From Deinococcus rubellus (GTDB lineage Bacteria > Deinococcota > Deinococci > Deinococcales > Deinococcaceae), in assembly GCF_025244745.1 (NCBI RefSeq), contig NZ_CP104213.1, forward strand, positions 1,576,001 to 1,640,000: a DNA stretch of 64,000 nucleotides. Direction: 5' to 3'. The position numbers and the translations under genes were made by a program. Below are positions 59,482 through 64,000 of the stretch, in pieces (position 1 is the first letter of the stretch; each line of letters starts with the position of its first letter). Under the pieces are notes generated by a model. The model saw only the letters and a program-made list of their open reading frames with translations. It was not told the origin of the DNA and ran no database searches.

Positions 59482-60614
59482 TCATGCCAGCCGCAGCACA
59501 CTCTGGTTGCCGCGCAGCACGAACACCAGCACCCCGGCGTCGGCCAGCACGCCCGCCTGCCTTTCCAGGTCGCGCACGCTGTCCGGCAGGCCCGCCCACT
59601 GGCGGCGCGGCGACTCGCCAGGCTCCAGATAGAAGCCCTCCGGCATGACCACCACGACCACCCGTTTGGCGCTGGTCCTGGCCCGCAGCGCCGCCGTCAG
59701 CAGATCGGTGGGTGCGCGCTGGGTCAGCACGATCAGGTTGCTGCCCGCCGCCTGAAAGGTCAACTCGCTTGCCATGTTGGGTAGGGCCTCGCCGGGGGAA
59801 AGCGGCTGCAAGGTCGCCAGCCGCGAGAGCGCCGCCCGGAGTGCCTGAGGGGTGCGGCCTGAAGGTGTCGCGTGGCCCGGCGTGCTCAGCGAGACCGGCA
59901 GATCGAGGTGCAGCGCTTCCTGGACCAGGCTGGCCGCCAGGCGCACGGCGCTCTCCGCGAACACCGCGTCGCCGCGCGGGTCGAGGTACACCATCAGGCG
60001 GCTGCTGGCGGTGCGCTCCAGTTCGCGCACGGTCAGTTCGCCGCTGCGCGCCGAGAGCCGCCAGTGAATCCGGCCCGGCGGGTCGCCCGGCACGTAGGGC
60101 CGCGCCCCGCGCAGACTCAGCGGGTCGTCCAGGCCCAGCGTGCGGCTGAGCGCGCCTTCCGAGAGCAGCGGGCGCAGCAGATCGGGCAGCCGCAGCCCGT
60201 GAACGCCAGGATAGACTTCCAGCCGGGTGGGAAAGTTGAGCCGGACGCTGCGCCAGAACAGCCCGAATGGATCGGCCCAGCGCAGCACGGTATCGGGCCA
60301 GTGGTACTCGCCGCGCGTGTTGAGGTTGACCTCGCCGCTGAGCTGCGCTGCGCCCGAGTGCCACAGCCAGCCGCCCCAGCGTAGTTGCCTGTCCGCGATG
60401 ATCCGCAGCGGCGGCGCGTCTTCTATGACGTAGCGCAGTGGCAGCCGCGAGCGCAGCTGCGCCGTCACCCGGTAGGGCAGCGGACGGCCCACGAAACCTG
60501 CTGGCGGCAGTTCGCGGCTCAGTTCCAATTTGGGCGGCTGCCGGTAGGCGGCCCAGATCAGGCCCACGAGCAAGAGCAGCACAGCGAGCCAGGCCAGGGT
60601 CCACGGGTCGACGA

Positions 60615-60618
<4 letters not shown>
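59482..60618 (-). CDS. DUF58-domain protein
   Basis: The gene encodes 378 residues. Two N-terminal membrane segments reduced to one (WTLAWLAVLLLLVGLIWAAY), beta domain, and the DUF58 signature RPYVPGDPPGRIHWRLSARSGELTVRELER (about residues 190-220), then a von Willebrand A-like end. It works with MoxR ATPases in an unknown envelope or chaperone function. Last gene of a three-gene operon, overlapping the moxR gene by four bases. Confidence 0.88.
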
Positions 60619-61579
<961 letters not shown>

Positions 61580-61583
<4 letters not shown>

Positions 61584-62932
61584 GGGTACCTCGGAAGGGG
61601 GAAGTCGGGAACGGGGGAGGCGTCGAGGAGAGACTGCACCTCGGCGGCGCTGTGCTCGGCAGCCTCGGCCTGGCTTTCGTCGGCGGCCTGACCGTAGCGC
61701 ACCGGGGAATAGGCCCCGGTCAGTTGTGCCAGCGGCGCGGCGGCCTCGGGCCAGCGAACGGCGGCGCGGCTGAGCAGTTCGTCGGGGGTTTCGCTGGTCA
61801 GGCGGCTCAGACCGTGATGGGCCAGCACATGCAGGGTGGCGGCGTAGGCCGCCCGCACCCGGCCCGTCGGCGCGTCAGTGGGGCCGTCTGGGGGGTCCGT
61901 CAACGCAGGGCCGTCGGTGTCGTCCGGCAGTTCCCTGAGCCGCAGCACGGCCCAGGCAATGAGCAGCAGCAGCAGCAAGCTCAGTGCCGCCACCGTCCAG
62001 ATCAGCCAGGTCGGCAGGTTCAGTGGCAGGGGCGCGGTCTGCCGCCCGGCTCCGCCACCCGCCGGGGTCACCTGCCTCGCCGCCGGTTCGACGATGCGCC
62101 CCACCACCCGGTAGAGCGGCTGCGGCTGAAGGAGAAGACCCAGAACGAAGAGTCCTGCCGCTGCCAGCAGTCCCACAATGGGCAGCAGTGCCCACCACTT
62201 CAGCGGCTGGCCTTTGATTGGCCGCATCCGCCACAGCACCGCCAGGCACAACAGTGCCATACCCAGCAGCGGCAGGCTGGAGGCGTCGAGCAAGGCTTGC
62301 AGGCTGCGGTCCGGGGCGAGCCGGGGCGCGGCCCTGGGCTTGCCGACCTGATTTTGGGCGGGTGGACGCACCGACGCTGGCGCGTCGGGCACCCGCTGGA
62401 CGACGTCAATCGGGGTGCGGTCCAGGTGGGGCAGGGCAGGCCGGGGCAGCAGGGCAAAAGTCAGCAGCGCCACTGCGGCGGTCAGCAGCATGGGCCAGCC
62501 CAGACCTGGCCTGCCCTGCGGTTTCAGCCCCGACTCCGCCTGACGGTCCGGGCCGCCCAGTCCCAGCGCGCCGAGCAGCAGCCCCAGGACGCCCAGCCAG
62601 GTGGGGCCGAGCAGCAGCAGGGCCGCCGGGATCGCCAGCGCCCAGCGCTGCCCCTGCTGCGCGCCGCCGATGCCTGCTGCCAGCAGCAGCGAGAGAGGTC
62701 CGGTCACCACGAAGGTCAGGGCCGCGCTTTTCAGATCGGGCCAGTGTGTCAGTGTCCCCAGCAGGGCCAGCAGCAGCAGGCTGACGAACAAAGACCCCGG
62801 CGGCAGGGCGGCGCGCTCCCGGCGACTGACGGTGAAGGCCACTGCTCCACTCTGGAGCAGGCACAGCCACCAGGGCTGCCAGCCCAGCGCCGTCCAGGGC
62901 AGGCAGGCAAGCAGCAGCGGGCGCGTCAGCAT
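61580..62932 (-). CDS. membrane protein with DUF4129 domain
   Basis: The gene encodes 450 residues. About five N-terminal membrane segments (residues 1-180), a Pro-rich outer loop, two further membrane segments (WWALLPIVGLLAAAGLFVLGLLL, LIWTVAALSLLLLLLIAWAVLRL), and a C-terminal helical DUF4129 region (RAAYAATLHVLAHHGLSRLTSETPDELLSRAA ... SPVRYGQ). Typical partner of MoxR-DUF58 genes, usually fused to or near transglutaminase-like domains; here no transglutaminase part is visible. First gene of the operon. Confidence 0.8.
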
Positions 62933-63010
62933 GTCAGCATCAAGGTCAGTATGCGGCGGGGCCTTTCAAAGTTGCCGGATGGCCGTGCCAACCAGCGCGG
63001 TGTCCACCGG

Positions 63011-63042
63011 AAAAGAGAGCGCCCGAGTTGCCCCGGACGCTC
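63011..63042 (-). terminator. terminator of the small acidic-protein gene
   Basis: Minus-strand stem GAGCGTCCG/CGGGCGCTC (63042-63034 with 63025-63017) followed by TCTTTT. It lies 27 bp after the stop of the gene at 63,069. Confidence 0.65.
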
Positions 63043-63068
63043 CTGCTCTGTGCTTGTCGAGGGGCAGC

Positions 63069-63245
63069 TCAGTCCTCGTCTTCTCTGCTCTCGCCCATGT
63101 TGCTGCTGGGCGGGTCGGAGGTGATCATGCTGCCGATCTCCTCGACGTCGTGGGCGTCCAGGCCCTTTTTCTGGGCATGCTCGGGCGCTTCGGGCAGGTC
63201 TTGCGGTTTGGGTGCGTCGGAATTGATACCGTGGTTATCGGTCAT
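63069..63245 (-). CDS. small acidic hypothetical protein
   Basis: The gene encodes 58 residues from ATG 63245, with AGGAGGG eight bases upstream and a terminator downstream. Highly acidic and Pro-rich, without Cys or membrane segment (TDNHGINSDAPKPQDLPEA, then HDVEEIGSMITSDPP). Likely intrinsically disordered. No family is recognised. It is a separate unit between the DUF4129 and phoH-like genes. Confidence 0.65.
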   Translation of the reverse strand: MTDNHGINSDAPKPQDLPEAPEHAQKKGLDAHDVEEIGSMITSDPPSSNMGESREDED

Positions 63246-63354
63246 AAAAAGGCCCTCCTGTGGCGCTCAGCCTAGCGTCTGGGCGCTGAGTCTTCCCTTG
63301 ACCTGGCGTTTACGCAGGCCAGGTTGAGGCTTGGTTTGCGGCTCTGCCCCCGGC

Positions 63355-64000
<646 letters not shown>

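Overview
The window is high-GC DNA with Deinococcus-like gene content: a nondiscriminating, archaeal-type aspartyl-tRNA synthetase, and several genes whose start codon lies 6-8 bp after a TANNNT -10 box (leaderless mRNAs). About 1-39,270 is the right-hand part of an integrated siphovirus-like prophage whose left end lies outside the window. About 39,271-64,000 is host chromosome carrying two IS elements, a MITE and remnants of a related element.

Prophage. 1-2,546 holds small early or accessory genes and an XRE repressor facing a promoter that sits in a 39-bp palindrome. 2,657-30,066 is the head and tail region: terminase, portal, minor head protein, scaffold (frameshifted), decoration protein, capsid, connectors, tail tube, tail chaperone G/GT, a 2,586-residue tape measure with an embedded peptidase, two distal tail proteins and a beta-helix tailspike. 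34,767-37,998 is the lysis region. Seven late starts share a fixed two-block motif, TGTCA-N10-NANNCT, placed 26 or 27 bp before the start codon. Most of these follow directly on an intrinsic terminator. It looks like a phage-specific late promoter class that gives leaderless mRNAs.

Cargo sits in the gaps between late operons: a GIY-YIG homing endonuclease placed in the terminase large-subunit gene with a recoded duplicate of its first 15 codons; a DUF4145-like zinc protein; a reverse-strand beta-propeller lipoprotein; and a four-gene reverse-strand cassette resembling algF-algI-algJ-algX (polysaccharide O-acetylation) next to the tailspike gene. The simplest reading of that pair is lysogenic conversion: the prophage may modify the glycan that its own tailspike binds. 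The right end is a tRNA 3' fragment (attR, ending at 39,270) preceded by three TGCGTAA repeats.

Host side. 39,446-43,880 holds a small membrane protein gene, decayed copies of the prophage's repressor-region genes, a complete IS66-family element with an 8-bp target duplication, an oxidoreductase gene, and an IS5-family element with a frameshifted transposase just upstream of dinB. Housekeeping genes follow: dinB, an NfeD/flotillin pair, pdxH, mutM, pcp, an ECF sigma/anti-sigma pair, truB, a DoxX-like gene, a MITE, a class V aminotransferase, aspS, an inositol-monophosphatase-family gene, a DUF4129-MoxR-DUF58 operon and the 3' part of a phoH-like gene. The leader of aspS encodes a 16-residue peptide with five Asp/Asn codons within six, followed by a strong terminator. 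This is a candidate attenuator controlling the enzyme that charges both tRNA-Asp and tRNA-Asn.
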